From Kocuria soli (lineage in GTDB: Bacteria; Actinomycetota; Actinomycetes; Actinomycetales; Micrococcaceae), in assembly GCF_003797835.1 (NCBI RefSeq), contig NZ_RKMF01000009.1, positions 106,731 to 170,730 of the forward strand: DNA of 64,000 bases, given 5' to 3'. How positions within the stretch are numbered: position 1 is the first letter of the stretch; every line of letters starts with the position of its first letter. A program made the translations under genes and the position numbers. Below are positions 8,500 to 17,437 of the stretch, one piece after another. Below the pieces are notes generated by a model. The model did not search any database and was not told where the DNA came from. It saw only the letters and a program-made list of their open reading frames with translations.

Positions 8500-9102
8500 T
8501 CAGTCGCGCCACGCGCGCTCGGCGTCGAGGATCGTCCTCAGAGCGGGCATGAGCTGGTCCACCATGACGTCGAACGCGGCGTCGTCCCGCCCGTAGGGGT
8601 CGGTGACGTCCGGTTCGGGCACGGTGGTCACGGCGCGGAGGGAACTCAGCGTCCTGGGCAGCATACGCCACCGCTCTTCGGCTTTGTCCCCCTGGCCTCG
8701 TGGAATCGACTCCCGGAGCCGCCCCTGCGGAGCGTCCGTAGCACCCAGCAGATTCTCCAGCAGTTGCGCGAACTCCCTCATGGTGAAGGCCCGTTTGAGC
8801 AGGCTCGGGCTCCTGGACACCACCTCGGACCGCTGTTCCCCGGTCATGGTCAGGACCACGTCGGCTGCAGCGGTGCTCGCATCGTCAAGGCTCCGGGCCC
8901 TGAACGTGGCTGCGTCGACTCCCTGTGAACCCAGCCTGCGCGCGGCCCTCGGATCCATCGGGGCACCGTCCAGCCCGAACGTGCCGGCGCTGGAGACCGT
9001 GAACTCCCCGGGAGCCATCCGGTCCAGGCGGTCGGCCAGGTACAGCGCCGCGAAGGGCGACCGGCAGATGTTGCCCGTGCACACCACCAGGATCTCTGTC
9101 AC
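8500..9102 (-). CDS. low-molecular-weight protein tyrosine phosphatase (Wzb-like)
   Basis: 200 residues from a GTG at 9102 that overlaps the upstream stop (GTGA). The active-site loop CTGNICRS (CX5R) begins at residue 8, and the general-acid aspartate lies in DVTDPYG near residue 165. The family is usually about 150 residues; this one has an insertion between residues 100 and 155. It probably dephosphorylates the tyrosine tail of the autokinase at 6284-7798. The two genes converge and flank the Tat-exported protein gene. Confidence 0.9.
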   Translation of the reverse strand: MTEILVVCTGNICRSPFAALYLADRLDRMAPGEFTVSSAGTFGLDGAPMDPRAARRLGSQGVDAATFRARSLDDASTAAADVVLTMTGEQRSEVVSRSPSLLKRAFTMREFAQLLENLLGATDAPQGRLRESIPRGQGDKAEERWRMLPRTLSSLRAVTTVPEPDVTDPYGRDDAAFDVMVDQLMPALRTILDAERAWRD

Positions 9103-10247
9103 TGCTGCCCCATTTCCCGCCCGGCTCGGGCGGAACCGCCGACTTCGCCCGTGCCGGAGTCCGCGCCGAGGTCTGCACCGCGATCTGCACCCAAGTCTCC
9201 GCCGAGATCCGTGCCGTCGCTGCGCGGCGGGAGGACCTGAGCGATCTCCTCGACCATGGCCAGGATGTTCTCGGTCCCGACTTCCGGTCCCCAGGCCAGC
9301 AGCCCGTCCGCTCCCAACAGGACGGCCCACGGCGTGGCATGACCGGGGAACAGGTCCTTGAAACCACCCCGGTGGTCGAACAGGAGCCGCCCTGCCCAGA
9401 ACTCCCGGGAAGAATCCCCCGGCACGGGTGGGCCCGTGGGCAACGGGTCCACGCGGAACATGTCCACTCCGTGCCCGATGCGCCGTTCCATCCGTTCCCA
9501 GTGCCCGAGCAGGTCGGCGCAGCTACTGCAATCGGGGGACGCCCGCACCAGCATGACCGGCCGACTGGCGGTCAGCTCGGTCAACGTGACGCCTCGGGGG
9601 TCCCGTGCGGCGTCCGGATCACGGTGGAGGACGTAGTCGGGTGTCCGTCGGCGCACGTAGTCGTCGGGGTCCTCGGCAGGGCCGACCGAGCCCACGCCGG
9701 ACGCCGCGGGGGTCTCGGCCGGTGCGGCCGTTCGGGCGTCCCAGGCCACGGCCGCCGTCACCAGGACCCCCGGCAGGAGCGCGGCCACGAGCCCCGGCCG
9801 TTCGATCACGCTCTGGCTCCATGACATGCCCGCGAGGGGCTCCGGCCGCAGGCAGACCAGGGCGGCAGCGGCCAGCAGCACGAGGTTGCGGACCAGGGTG
9901 CGCCAGGTGAGCACACCCGTCGTCGCCGTTCCGAAGCATCCGCAGTCCACCGGATCGGGGCGGCGCAGCGCGCCCGCCACGAGCACACAGTAGGCCAGGA
10001 ACAGGAGCACGGTCAGGCCGGCGCCGACCAGGAACACACCTCCGTTCGCCGTCACGAGAACCAGCCCCAGGAGGATCTCCGCCCAGGGGAACGCCCGACG
10101 CAACCAGGTCGCCGAGAGCACCCGCGGCACCGCGAGGTCCCGGAACGCTGCGTCCACCGTGCTCGGCGCCTTGGCCTTGAGGGCTTCGCTGACCACCAGC
10201 ACGAGAGCCACCACGGGCACCGCACCCAGCCACAGGCCGGGTGCCAT
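9099..10247 (-). CDS. MauE/DoxX-like membrane protein fused to a thioredoxin-like domain
   Basis: 382 residues from an ATG at 10247 with AAGGGA upstream. The first 170 residues hold four or more membrane segments and the DCGCFG motif of MauE-type quinone-linked redox proteins. A soluble part follows, with ASPDCSSCADLL (CxxC) and a thioredoxin/TlpA-like ending (LFDHRGGFKDLFPG, ATPWAVLLGADG). The C-terminus is a short Gly-Ala-Asp repeat. MauE-like proteins pass electrons to or from periplasmic thiols, so a role in disulfide chemistry of exported proteins is likely. The start lies inside the reading frame of the VanZ-like gene upstream. Confidence 0.75.
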   Translation of the reverse strand: MAPGLWLGAVPVVALVLVVSEALKAKAPSTVDAAFRDLAVPRVLSATWLRRAFPWAEILLGLVLVTANGGVFLVGAGLTVLLFLAYCVLVAGALRRPDPVDCGCFGTATTGVLTWRTLVRNLVLLAAAALVCLRPEPLAGMSWSQSVIERPGLVAALLPGVLVTAAVAWDARTAAPAETPAASGVGSVGPAEDPDDYVRRRTPDYVLHRDPDAARDPRGVTLTELTASRPVMLVRASPDCSSCADLLGHWERMERRIGHGVDMFRVDPLPTGPPVPGDSSREFWAGRLLFDHRGGFKDLFPGHATPWAVLLGADGLLAWGPEVGTENILAMVEEIAQVLPPRSDGTDLGGDLGADRGADLGADSGTGEVGGSARAGREMGQQ

Positions 10248-10822
10248 CGTGAGGTTCCCTTCGATGGTGTTTCCCCGTCTCTGCCCGCGGTGCCGTTGTC
10301 CGAAACACCACCGTAGCCGCGTGTGCGTCCGTGGTTTCGACGACGCCGGTCCTGCGAGCGTGCCCTGCCCCTGACGAAGACCATGACCAGGACCGCGCCG
10401 AGAATCGCGCCCGTCGAATTGGCCAGCAGATCCAGCCAGTCCATCTCACGGTCAGGCAGCACGAAACCTTGCAGACCTTCCACGGCGCCACTGGCCACGA
10501 CGGCCACGAACACCCACACACTGCGGTGCACCCTGGGGAAGGCCGCTGCGGCTAGGACCACGCCCACTGTGAAGATCAGGACGTTGAGGCCGAACTCCGT
10601 CTGGTCAGGTCCCAGTGCGCGGGGTGCGCCCCAGGAGCGCAAGGTCAGCCACAGGTCGAGATTCATGCGGTGCAGCCCCGTGCCCTCCGGCCAGAGGAAG
10701 AGCGAGAGGGCGGCTGCGCAGAAGATCACGAGCGGTACCAGGGCAGTCCAGCGCACCGCGGGGGCACGCACCGGGGCCGCCGAGGGCCCCTCCGTCCTGA
10801 CCGGATTTCCACGCAGCATCAT
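10052..10822 (-). CDS. VanZ-like membrane protein; C-terminal part overlaps the next gene
   Basis: The credible part covers about the first 155 residues from ATG 10822 (alternative ATG 10819). It has membrane segments at LVPLVIFCAAALSLFLW, FGLNVLIFTVGVVLAAAAF and SVWVFVAVVASGAVEGLQG, plus the VanZ-type DWLDLLANSTGAILGAVL. After about position 10350 the frame becomes Arg-, Trp- and Cys-rich, and from 10247 it lies on top of the MauE-like gene for 196 bases. Either the frame runs on without selection or a frameshift has removed the true stop. No good ribosome site precedes either ATG. VanZ-like proteins affect glycopeptide sensitivity and other envelope traits. Confidence 0.6.
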   Translation of the reverse strand: MMLRGNPVRTEGPSAAPVRAPAVRWTALVPLVIFCAAALSLFLWPEGTGLHRMNLDLWLTLRSWGAPRALGPDQTEFGLNVLIFTVGVVLAAAAFPRVHRSVWVFVAVVASGAVEGLQGFVLPDREMDWLDLLANSTGAILGAVLVMVFVRGRARSQDRRRRNHGRTRGYGGVSDNGTAGRDGETPSKGTSRWHPACGWVRCPWWLSCWWSAKPSRPRRRARWTQRSGTSRCRGCSRRPGCVGRSPGRRSSWGWFS

Positions 10823-10827
10823 ATAAT
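10797..10827 (+). promoter_or_regulatory. possible promoter of the sugar transferase gene
   Basis: A perfect TATAAT lies at 10822-10827 in an AT-rich patch, with CTGACC at 10797-10802 (spacing 19). It points toward the sugar transferase gene starting at 10975. The -35 match and the spacing are both poor. Confidence 0.3.
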
Positions 10828-10974
10828 TGTGCACGCTATTGCATAAACCTCGGAGTGGAGAGGCATGGCGCAACAGGCTCTGGGGAGAGAGGCCAGGTGG
10901 TACTCAGGCACGGGGAAACGAACCGCGAGGACCCGGGGCGGGTGTGCCTCAGGCCCGGGAGCGGGGAGTCTCCT

Positions 10975-12477
10975 GTGACCACAACATCCACATCTCGATC
11001 TCAACGCCGCGGTGACAGCGGCGACCCGGATCGGATCCTGGGTGCCGACTGGGCGGTGGCCGTGCCACGGTTGCTGGGGCTCGTGGACGCCGGGGCGATC
11101 CTGGCCGCGCTGACGCTGGCCCAGTTGCTGCGCTTCCAAGGTAATTCGGCGGTCGAAGGCGCGGGGCCGCTGAACTACACCGCCTTGTCCCTGCTGCTCG
11201 GCGCCGCCTGGTGGCTGGCCCTGTGGTGGACCGGGGCGCGTGAGATCAGGAACTTCGGCGTGGGCAGCGACGAGTACCGACGCATCGCCAGGGCCACCTT
11301 CTACCTGTTCGGGGTCCTGGCCATCGTCTCCTACCTCGCCGAGGTGCAAACGGCCCGGGGATACGTGGCGCTGGCCGTCCCGATCGGTCTGGTGTTCCTG
11401 CTGGGGGCTCGGTGGTTGCTGCGCGGAGCGGTCGCGCGTCGTCGTGCCCGGGGCCGGTTCCTGCGCCGCATCCTGGTGGTGGGCAGTCCGGACTCCGTCG
11501 CGCACGTGACCGGTCAACTTCTGGCCACCCCACACGCCGGATACGTACCTGTGGCGGCGGTCGTCCCCCATGGGCGGGACCCGGCGGACTCCCGACATTC
11601 ACCAGCGATCGACGGTTCGGTCCCGGTGATCGAGAACGGGCAGTCCCTCGACGTTCTCCTGGCCGCAATCGACGAGTACGACGTCGGGGCCGTAGCCATC
11701 GCCAACGACTCGGGCCTGTCACCCACGGTGACTCGGGACCTGGGCTGGAAACTCCAGGAACGGGAAATCTCGTTGATCATGGCACCGGCGTTGACCGACG
11801 TAACCGGCCCGCGGATCCACGCACAACCCGTGGCCGGTTTGCCCTTCATCCACGTGACCACGCCCAAGATCTCGGGCGGGCACGCGTTGCTCAAACGCCT
11901 CTTCGACCTCACGTGCAGCGCCGCCCTGCTGGTGGCCCTGGCACCCCTGCTCCTGGTCATCGCGGTGGGCGTCCTGATCGGCGACGGTGGACCGGTGTTC
12001 TACTCCCAGCAGCGGATCGGTCATCGGGGCAAGCCGTTCACCATGCTCAAGTTCCGCTCGATGCTGCACGGCTCTGAACGAGACTTTCCTTCACTGACCT
12101 CCGACAACGCGAGCAATCCGATCCTGTTCAAGATGCACGACGATCCCCGGGTCACTTCGATCGGCAGGTATCTTCGCCGGACCAGCCTGGACGAGCTCCC
12201 CCAACTGTTCAACGTCCTGCGCGGGGACATGAGTCTGGTGGGCCCCCGACCACCGCTGGCGCACGAGGTGGAGACCTACGAGCACTACGTGCACCGCAGG
12301 TTCCTGGTCCAACCGGGCATGACGGGGCTCTGGCAGGTCTCCGGGCGGGCGGATCTGTCCTGGGAGGAAACGGTGCGCCTGGACCTGACCTACGTGGAAA
12401 ACTGGTCCCTGACCCAGGACCTGTTGATCCTGGCCAAGACCGGGCGCGCTGTGCTCTCTGGAAAAGGCGCCTACTGA
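10975..12477 (+). CDS. undecaprenyl-phosphate sugar phosphotransferase (WbaP/CpsE type)
   Basis: 500 residues from the GTG at 10975, which has GGGGAG 6 bases upstream; the longer frame from 10855 lacks a ribosome site. Four N-terminal membrane segments are followed by a CoA-binding-like domain. A fifth hydrophobic segment (LLKRLFDLTCSAALLVALAPLLLV) leads into the catalytic domain, with GKPFTMLKFRSM, RRTSLDELPQLFNVLRGDMS and VGPRPPL. These motifs define the polyisoprenyl-phosphate hexose-1-phosphate transferases, which load the first sugar on the lipid carrier. It likely starts the polymer extended by the glycosyltransferases at 2.7-6.0 kb. Confidence 0.93.
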   Translation: MTTTSTSRSQRRGDSGDPDRILGADWAVAVPRLLGLVDAGAILAALTLAQLLRFQGNSAVEGAGPLNYTALSLLLGAAWWLALWWTGAREIRNFGVGSDEYRRIARATFYLFGVLAIVSYLAEVQTARGYVALAVPIGLVFLLGARWLLRGAVARRRARGRFLRRILVVGSPDSVAHVTGQLLATPHAGYVPVAAVVPHGRDPADSRHSPAIDGSVPVIENGQSLDVLLAAIDEYDVGAVAIANDSGLSPTVTRDLGWKLQEREISLIMAPALTDVTGPRIHAQPVAGLPFIHVTTPKISGGHALLKRLFDLTCSAALLVALAPLLLVIAVGVLIGDGGPVFYSQQRIGHRGKPFTMLKFRSMLHGSERDFPSLTSDNASNPILFKMHDDPRVTSIGRYLRRTSLDELPQLFNVLRGDMSLVGPRPPLAHEVETYEHYVHRRFLVQPGMTGLWQVSGRADLSWEETVRLDLTYVENWSLTQDLLILAKTGRAVLSGKGAY

Positions 12478-12502
12478 ATCCGGGCAGCGCCCGTAAAGCC
12501 CG

Positions 12503-12508
12503 TAGAAT
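12503..12508 (+). promoter_or_regulatory. -10-like element before hrpA
   Basis: TAGAAT lies 9 bases before the hrpA ATG and no Shine-Dalgarno sequence is visible between them. This spacing suggests a very short or leaderless transcript. No -35 element is seen. Confidence 0.3.
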
Positions 12509-12517
12509 GGTGCGGCA

Positions 12518-15500
12518 ATGACCAACACCTCCCCCGGCACGTCCCCGGAGCCCACCGCCCCGTCCGCTCCGCCCACGATCATCTATCCCCAGAACCTGCC
12601 CGTCTCCGCGCGTCGGGAGGACATCCAGGCCGCCATCCGTGAGCACCAGGTGGTCGTGATCGCCGGTGAAACGGGGTCCGGCAAGACCACGCAGATCCCC
12701 AAGATGTGCCTGGAGATGGGCCTGGCCGAACGCGGCCTGATCGGGCACACCCAGCCACGACGGATCGCGGCGCGCTCGGTCGCGGACCGGATCGCGGAGG
12801 AACTGGGACAGAAGGTCGGCCAAACCGTCGGGTACCAGGTGCGGTTCACCACCGAGGTGGGCCAGGATTCCAAGATCAAGCTCATGACGGACGGCATCCT
12901 GCTGGCCGAGATCCAGCACGACCGCCTGCTGCAGAAGTACTCCACGATCATCGTGGACGAAGCCCACGAGCGGTCCCTGAACATCGATTTCCTGCTGGGC
13001 TACCTGAAGAACGTCCTTCCGCAGCGCCCGGACCTCAAGGTCATCATCACCTCGGCCACGATCGACCCGGAGCGCTTCGCCAAGCACTTCCACCAACCGC
13101 TGCCTTCGGGTGCCGCCGAGGGCACAGAACCTGAACCGGCCCCCGTGATCGAGGTCTCGGGCCGCACCTACCCGGTGGAGATCAGGTACCGTCCGCTGAC
13201 CGCCGAGGCCTCCTCCTTCGACGACGTCGCGGAGGGCGACTCCCCGACCGGTGCCGACGCCGGTTCCCCCGCCACCGACCGCAGCGGTCCACGCGCGGGC
13301 AGCGCCCGGATCTACGAGGAGGACCGGGACCCGATCGACGCCGTCCTGGAAGCCGTCGAGGAACTCGCGAGGGAGGAGCCGGGCGACATCCTGGTGTTCT
13401 TCCCCGGTGAGCGTGAGATCCGCGACGCCCAGGAGGCCCTCGAGGGCCTGGTCAAGGGCCACCCGAGGTTGGGCGGAACCGAGATCCTGCCGCTGTTCGG
13501 CCGCTTGACGATGGCCGAACAGCACCGGGTGTTCACCTCCTCCCAGGGCGGTGTGGGGACGCGCCGGATCGTCCTGGCCACCAACGTGGCCGAGACCTCT
13601 TTGACCGTTCCAGGGATCAAGTACGTGATCGACCCCGGGACCGCGCGCATCTCCCGCTACTCGACGCGCACCAAGGTGCAGCGGTTGCCGATCGAACGGA
13701 TCTCGCAGGCCTCGGCCAACCAGCGGGCCGGGCGGTCGGGGCGCGTGTCGGACGGAATCTGCATCCGCCTGTACTCGCAGGAAGACTTCGAGTCCCGCCC
13801 CGAGTTCACGGACCCGGAGATCCTGCGCACCAACCTGGCCTCAGTAATCCTCCAGATGACGGCAGCGGGCGTGGTCGCCGGCCCCGACGACATCGCGCGC
13901 TTCCCGTTCGTGGAACCGCCGGAGTCGCGGGCGGTCAAGGACGGCGTGGCGTTGCTCCGGGAACTCGGTGCGCTGCGGACCTCCGCGGGCTCCGGCCGCG
14001 GGCGTCCCGACGACGGCGAGCACGGCTCGGCGGGCCGGGGCGGACGCCGTCGTCGTGGGGGCCGCGGACGACCGGCGACCAACTCACCCCTGACCGCGAC
14101 CGGCCGGGCCTTGGCCGCGCTGCCCGTGGACCCACGGCTAGGCAGGATGATCGTGGAAGGCCAAAGCCGTGGCTGTGCCCGTGAAGTGATGATCCTTGCG
14201 GCGGCCCTGACCGTGCAGGACCCCCGCGAGCGTCCCCAGGACAAGCGCCAGGTGGCCGACGAGTTCCACTCCCGGTTCCGGGACAAGACCTCCGACTTCT
14301 CTGGATACCTGCTGTTGTGGCAGCACCTGCAGGAGCAGCAGGACGAGCTGTCGAGTTCGGCATTCCGTCGCATGTGCCGGCGGGAGTTCCTGAACTACCT
14401 CCGCATCCGGGAGTGGCAGGACCTCTACGCACAGCTGCGTCAGATGGGCAGGACGGTGGGCATCGACGTGGGCCGGTCCCGGGAGATCGACCCGGCCGGC
14501 GCCACGGAGAGCGTTCACAAGTCCCTGCTCGCCGGCCTCCTGAGCCACGTCGGGGTGCGGGACGAACGCACCCGTGACTACCAGGGGGCCCGCGGAACCA
14601 GGTTCTCGATCTTCCCGGGCTCAGACCTGTTCAAGAAGCGACCCGACTTCGTGGTCTCCGCGGAGCTGGTGGAAACCAGTCGGCTCTGGGCCAGGACCAA
14701 CGCCGCCGTCGAACCCTCCTGGATCGAGGAAGTGGCCGGAGACCTGGTCAAACGCAGTTACGCCGAACCGCACTGGTCCCGTTCCCGCGGAGCAGTCATG
14801 GCCAAGGAACGGGTCACGCTCTACGGGGTTCCCCTGGTCACGGACCGCCCCGTCGGGTACTGGCGGGTGGACCCGGAGACTTCGCGCGAGTTGTTCATCC
14901 GGCACGCGCTGGTGGAAGGTGACTGGGAGACCCGGCACCGCTTCGTGGCGCGCAACCGCGCCAAGCTCGCGGAAGTCGAGGAACTCGAGAACCGGCTGCG
15001 GCGGAAGGATCTGAAGGCCGACGACCAGGCACTGTTCGAGTTCTTCGACGCCCGTGTCCCCTCCGAGGTCGTGTCCCAACGCCACTTCGACACGTGGTGG
15101 AAGAAGGCCCGCCAGGACCACGAGCACCTCCTGGACTTCGACCCCGACGCGTTGATCGACGACGACGCCGCGGACTGGGACGACGCCGCGTTCCCCCGCC
15201 AGTGGGTGCAGGCCACGGAGGGCGGGCAGCTGACCCTGGACCTGGACTACACGTTCGCGCCGTCGGCCCCGGGGTCGAACTCGGCCGGTTCGCGGTCGCG
15301 CCGTGCGGACGGCGTGACGGTGCGCGTCCCCGTGCTGTTCCTCAACCAGTTGTCCCCCGAGCCCTTCAAGTGGCAGATTCCGGGGTTGCGGACCGAACTG
15401 GTCACCGCGCTCATCAAGTCCCTGCCCAAGGCGGTGCGGAAGAACGTGGTTCCCGCCCCCGACGTCGCACAGCAGGTCGTCGAGCTCCTGGCAGCGGAAG

Positions 15501-16831
15501 CGGATCCGGCCACGGACGACCTGGAATCCGCTGTGGAGTTGGCGCTGCGCCGTCTGCGCGGTGTGGTCGTCGAGCCCGGGTCCTGGGACTGGTCGCGGGT
15601 GCCCGAGCACCTCCGGATGCACTTCGAGGTGCGCGATTCCCGCAACCGTGTCCTGGGTGAGGGCGAGGACCTGGACACCCTGCAGATCCAACTCAGGGAC
15701 CAGGTGCGTCAGGCCCTCGCACAATCTCTGGGAACCACCGCGGACGCTCTTCCGGACGCGCCCAGCCCGGCCCGCGCGAAAGCAGCCTTCACCCGCAACG
15801 GCGGCCGTGGCCAGGACTCCGAGGCCGGTTCGCGCTCGAAGGGCTCCCGTGGCGGCGGGTCCGCGGATGCGAACCAGGGTTCTCCGACCGCGCTCGAACG
15901 CGACGGAGTGACCGAGTGGCCGTCCGAGGACCTGCCCAGGAAGGTCAACACCGTCGTTGCCGGGCAGCGCATCACGGGCTGGCCGGCCCTGGACGCCACA
16001 CCCTCCCCCGGTGCAACCCGCTCCACGGGTAAGGAGCCCGCCCGCTCGAAGGACGGGTCGGCGGACGGGCCCACGGCACAGGTTCGGGTCTTCACCACGG
16101 CGGAGGACCAGCGCGCTGCCCAACGCCGCGGCACCATCGCCCTGCTGCTGCGGCGTCTGCCCTCGACCCAGCGCTACGTCTCCGACCACCTGAACAACCG
16201 CGAGAAGCTCGTGTTCACCCAGAACCCGCACGGGTCCGTGGAGGCACTCATCACGGACTGCACCCGCGCCGCCGTCGACAAGCTGGTTCCGGCCGAGCCG
16301 CCGTGGACCCGTGCGGAGTTCGACGCACTCTTCGACCTCGTGCGGGCCAACCTGATCGACACGGTCTTCCAGGTCACTGCCCTGGTGGCTCAGGTCCTGA
16401 CCGACGCCAACACGGTGCGCAAGCTCATCAAGCGGCCGTCGTCCATGGCCGCGGTCAACGCGTTCGCCGATCTGCGCGAGCAGTTGGACCGGTTGGTCGA
16501 TCCGGAGTTCGTGACCCGCACCGGGTGGGCGAATCTGCAACATCTCCCGCGTTACGTCAAGGCCATGCAGGTCCGGGTGGACAAGCTGGTGGGGGCCTCC
16601 GCGATCCAACGGGACACCACCAACATGCTTGAAGTACAGTCGCTCGAGGACGAGCTGGACGCTGCCGTCAACGCTGTACCCGCCGGGCTTCCCGTCCCGG
16701 CCGCCTTGGCCGCCATCGAGTGGGAACTGCAGGAACTGCGGGTGTCCTTCTTCGCCCAGGAGCTGGGAACGGCCCACACGGTGTCCGCCAAGCGCATCCG
16801 CAAGGCCTTGCGAGACGCCACCCGCAGCTGA
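12518..16831 (+). CDS. hrpA: ATP-dependent RNA helicase HrpA
   Basis: 1437 residues, close to the family size of about 1300. Walker A GETGSGKT is at 51-57, DEAH at 147-150 and SATI near 178. Motif VI is QRAGRSGRVSDG. Ratchet/OB-like domains and the long HrpA-specific C-terminal region (DUF3418-like) follow. Compared with E. coli there are insertions: an acidic one near residues 220-270, a basic RGRGG-like one near 490-525 and a Ser/Arg-rich one near 1080-1180. DEAH/RHA helicases unwind RNA and rescue stalled ribosomes. Confidence 0.93.
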   Translation: MTNTSPGTSPEPTAPSAPPTIIYPQNLPVSARREDIQAAIREHQVVVIAGETGSGKTTQIPKMCLEMGLAERGLIGHTQPRRIAARSVADRIAEELGQKVGQTVGYQVRFTTEVGQDSKIKLMTDGILLAEIQHDRLLQKYSTIIVDEAHERSLNIDFLLGYLKNVLPQRPDLKVIITSATIDPERFAKHFHQPLPSGAAEGTEPEPAPVIEVSGRTYPVEIRYRPLTAEASSFDDVAEGDSPTGADAGSPATDRSGPRAGSARIYEEDRDPIDAVLEAVEELAREEPGDILVFFPGEREIRDAQEALEGLVKGHPRLGGTEILPLFGRLTMAEQHRVFTSSQGGVGTRRIVLATNVAETSLTVPGIKYVIDPGTARISRYSTRTKVQRLPIERISQASANQRAGRSGRVSDGICIRLYSQEDFESRPEFTDPEILRTNLASVILQMTAAGVVAGPDDIARFPFVEPPESRAVKDGVALLRELGALRTSAGSGRGRPDDGEHGSAGRGGRRRRGGRGRPATNSPLTATGRALAALPVDPRLGRMIVEGQSRGCAREVMILAAALTVQDPRERPQDKRQVADEFHSRFRDKTSDFSGYLLLWQHLQEQQDELSSSAFRRMCRREFLNYLRIREWQDLYAQLRQMGRTVGIDVGRSREIDPAGATESVHKSLLAGLLSHVGVRDERTRDYQGARGTRFSIFPGSDLFKKRPDFVVSAELVETSRLWARTNAAVEPSWIEEVAGDLVKRSYAEPHWSRSRGAVMAKERVTLYGVPLVTDRPVGYWRVDPETSRELFIRHALVEGDWETRHRFVARNRAKLAEVEELENRLRRKDLKADDQALFEFFDARVPSEVVSQRHFDTWWKKARQDHEHLLDFDPDALIDDDAADWDDAAFPRQWVQATEGGQLTLDLDYTFAPSAPGSNSAGSRSRRADGVTVRVPVLFLNQLSPEPFKWQIPGLRTELVTALIKSLPKAVRKNVVPAPDVAQQVVELLAAEADPATDDLESAVELALRRLRGVVVEPGSWDWSRVPEHLRMHFEVRDSRNRVLGEGEDLDTLQIQLRDQVRQALAQSLGTTADALPDAPSPARAKAAFTRNGGRGQDSEAGSRSKGSRGGGSADANQGSPTALERDGVTEWPSEDLPRKVNTVVAGQRITGWPALDATPSPGATRSTGKEPARSKDGSADGPTAQVRVFTTAEDQRAAQRRGTIALLLRRLPSTQRYVSDHLNNREKLVFTQNPHGSVEALITDCTRAAVDKLVPAEPPWTRAEFDALFDLVRANLIDTVFQVTALVAQVLTDANTVRKLIKRPSSMAAVNAFADLREQLDRLVDPEFVTRTGWANLQHLPRYVKAMQVRVDKLVGASAIQRDTTNMLEVQSLEDELDAAVNAVPAGLPVPAALAAIEWELQELRVSFFAQELGTAHTVSAKRIRKALRDATRS

Positions 16832-16857
16832 TCCACGCCCCACGGAGGCCCGGAGGA

Positions 16858-16918
16858 ACTTCGCGCACGGAATTCTGCCAATCCGAGGGGGTGATCGGCA
16901 GAATTCCGTGCGCAAAGT
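16858..16918. repeat. long palindrome between hrpA and the HIT gene
   Basis: Arms 16863-16879 and 16897-16913 are a perfect 17-base inverted repeat (left arm GCGCACGGAATTCTGCC). After one mismatch, four more bases pair on each side. The loop is 17 bases. It sits between convergent genes and could end both transcripts, though no T-run follows. Its sequence differs from the hairpin family at 38-55 kb. Confidence 0.85.
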
Positions 16919-16939
16919 CCTACGGTCGCTGCGCTTCGG

Positions 16940-17368
16940 TCAGCTCTGCGGGACCTGCTGTTCGTGTCCCGCGCTGCGAAGGGCCTGGCGGATGCGCTCC
17001 GCGGACTGCTCCATGAGTTCCGGATCAGGGTTCTGATCGACGTTGGCGAAGTCGAACTCCTCGATGGAGTTCGTGGGCCACACGTGGATGTGGCAGTGCG
17101 GGACCTCGAAGCCCTGGATCATCTGCCCCACCCGCTTGGGCGACCAGACCTGGTCCTGCGCCTGTCCGATGACCTGGGAGACCTTCATGAGATGCGCGGC
17201 CAGCTCGGGCTCCAGGTCCAGCCAGTGATCGACCTCTTCGCGCGGGACCACCAACGTGTGTCCCTGGGCCAGCGGTGCGATCGACAGGAACGCCACGCAG
17301 CGTTCGTCCTGCCAGACGAACCGGCCCGGGATCTCGCCGTCGATGATCTTGGTGAAGATGGTGCTCAT
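16940..17368 (-). CDS. HIT-family nucleotide-binding protein
   Basis: 142 residues from the ATG at 17368, preceded by GAGGAGA. The fold is recognisable from FTKIIDGEIPGRFVWQDE, LAQGHTLVVPREEVDHW and the histidine triad HCHIHVWP near residue 95. HIT proteins hydrolyse nucleoside phosphoramidates and dinucleoside polyphosphates. It lies downstream of the metallo-hydrolase gene in the same direction, 69 bases away. The physiological substrate cannot be read from sequence. Confidence 0.9.
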   Translation of the reverse strand: MSTIFTKIIDGEIPGRFVWQDERCVAFLSIAPLAQGHTLVVPREEVDHWLDLEPELAAHLMKVSQVIGQAQDQVWSPKRVGQMIQGFEVPHCHIHVWPTNSIEEFDFANVDQNPDPELMEQSAERIRQALRSAGHEQQVPQS

Positions 17369-17437
17369 GAGTCTCTCCTCGGGTTGACGCTCGGCGGGTT
17401 GACGCGCGGCGGGGCTGCGGGGCACTGCGGACCTGGG

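Noticed and set aside
10855..10974. longer start of the sugar transferase
   Set aside because: No ribosome site; Arg/Gly-rich residues; GTG 10975 has GGGGAG at good spacing.
14621..16915. 764-codon open frame antisense to hrpA
   Set aside because: HrpA motifs are on the plus strand; the antisense frame is a byproduct of GC-rich codon use and has no recognisable domain.
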